Shown: positions 5,037 to 5,049 of the stretch, piece by piece
Numbering within the stretch: the first letter of the stretch is position 1
Layout of the letters: each line of letters starts with the position of its first letter
Position numbers and translations under genes: made by a program
NCBI GenBank assembly: GCA_037190665.1
Contig: JBBCJT010000193.1
Span: 1 to 5,049 of the forward strand
Direction of reading: 5' to 3'
DNA from: JBBCJT01 sp037190665
GTDB lineage: Bacteria > Pseudomonadota > Alphaproteobacteria > Acetobacterales > Acetobacteraceae
Length of the DNA: 5,049 nt
Notes under the pieces: generated by a model
The model's database searches: none
What the model was told of the DNA's origin: nothing
Seen by the model: the letters and a program-made list of their open reading frames with translations, nothing else

Positions 5037-5049
5037 GCCTTCGACCAAA

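Noticed and set aside
4164..5048. 294-residue open frame on the minus strand from a TTG
   Set aside because: It is antisense to flgH and runs through the hairpin array. The composition looks like a shadow frame and no domain is seen.
4941..5049. CRISPR-like or tRNA-like structure after flgH
   Set aside because: The repeats are hairpins with unequal short linkers rather than direct repeats with unique spacers, and no cloverleaf or CCA-type tRNA end can be formed.

Overview
The window is about 70% GC by eye and holds part of a flagellar gene cluster. The organism is most likely an alphaproteobacterium of the Rhodospirillales/Acetobacteraceae type (Roseomonas-like). This rests on three things: the high GC, the presence of a DUF6468-type protein and a MotE-like protein next to fliL, and a GGGGC-N3-GCCCC tandem-hairpin intergenic element of a kind I associate with that group. 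The placement comes from recalled family knowledge, not from a search.

Layout: two divergent operons face away from a 170-bp control region (1528-1697). On the minus strand, running off the left edge, are fliL (1527-1024), a DUF6468-type membrane protein (1024-584) and a MotE-like protein (587 to beyond base 1). These are joined by 1- and 4-nt start/stop overlaps, so they are almost certainly co-transcribed and translationally coupled. On the plus strand are flgF (1698-2438, GTG start), flgG (2495-3280), flgA (3280-4209) and flgH (4206-4940). The last three are also joined by 1- and 4-nt overlaps.

The control region carries a full match to the sigma-54 -24/-12 consensus (TGGCACG-N4-TTGC, 1652-1666) that would start transcription about 20 nt before flgF. 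Two perfect inverted repeats sit just upstream of it, at 1607-1623 and 1629-1651. The first resembles the FlbD-bound ftr elements of Caulobacter-type flagellar promoters. No promoter could be recognised for the fliL operon.

Downstream of flgH, at 4946-5016, are three back-to-back hairpins sharing a GGGGC-N3-GCCCC core and linked by CCCC-containing spacers. They probably form a REP-like or terminator-like element at the operon end. The last 33 bases hold a strong Shine-Dalgarno-like AGGAGG but no start codon.

Together the genes build the periplasmic axle of the flagellum: the rod (FlgF proximal, FlgG distal), the P-ring chaperone (FlgA) and the L-ring lipoprotein (FlgH). The opposite operon supplies motor and stator-associated functions: FliL, a MotE-like periplasmic protein and one uncharacterised membrane protein. 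No mobile element, CRISPR array, tRNA or rRNA was seen.
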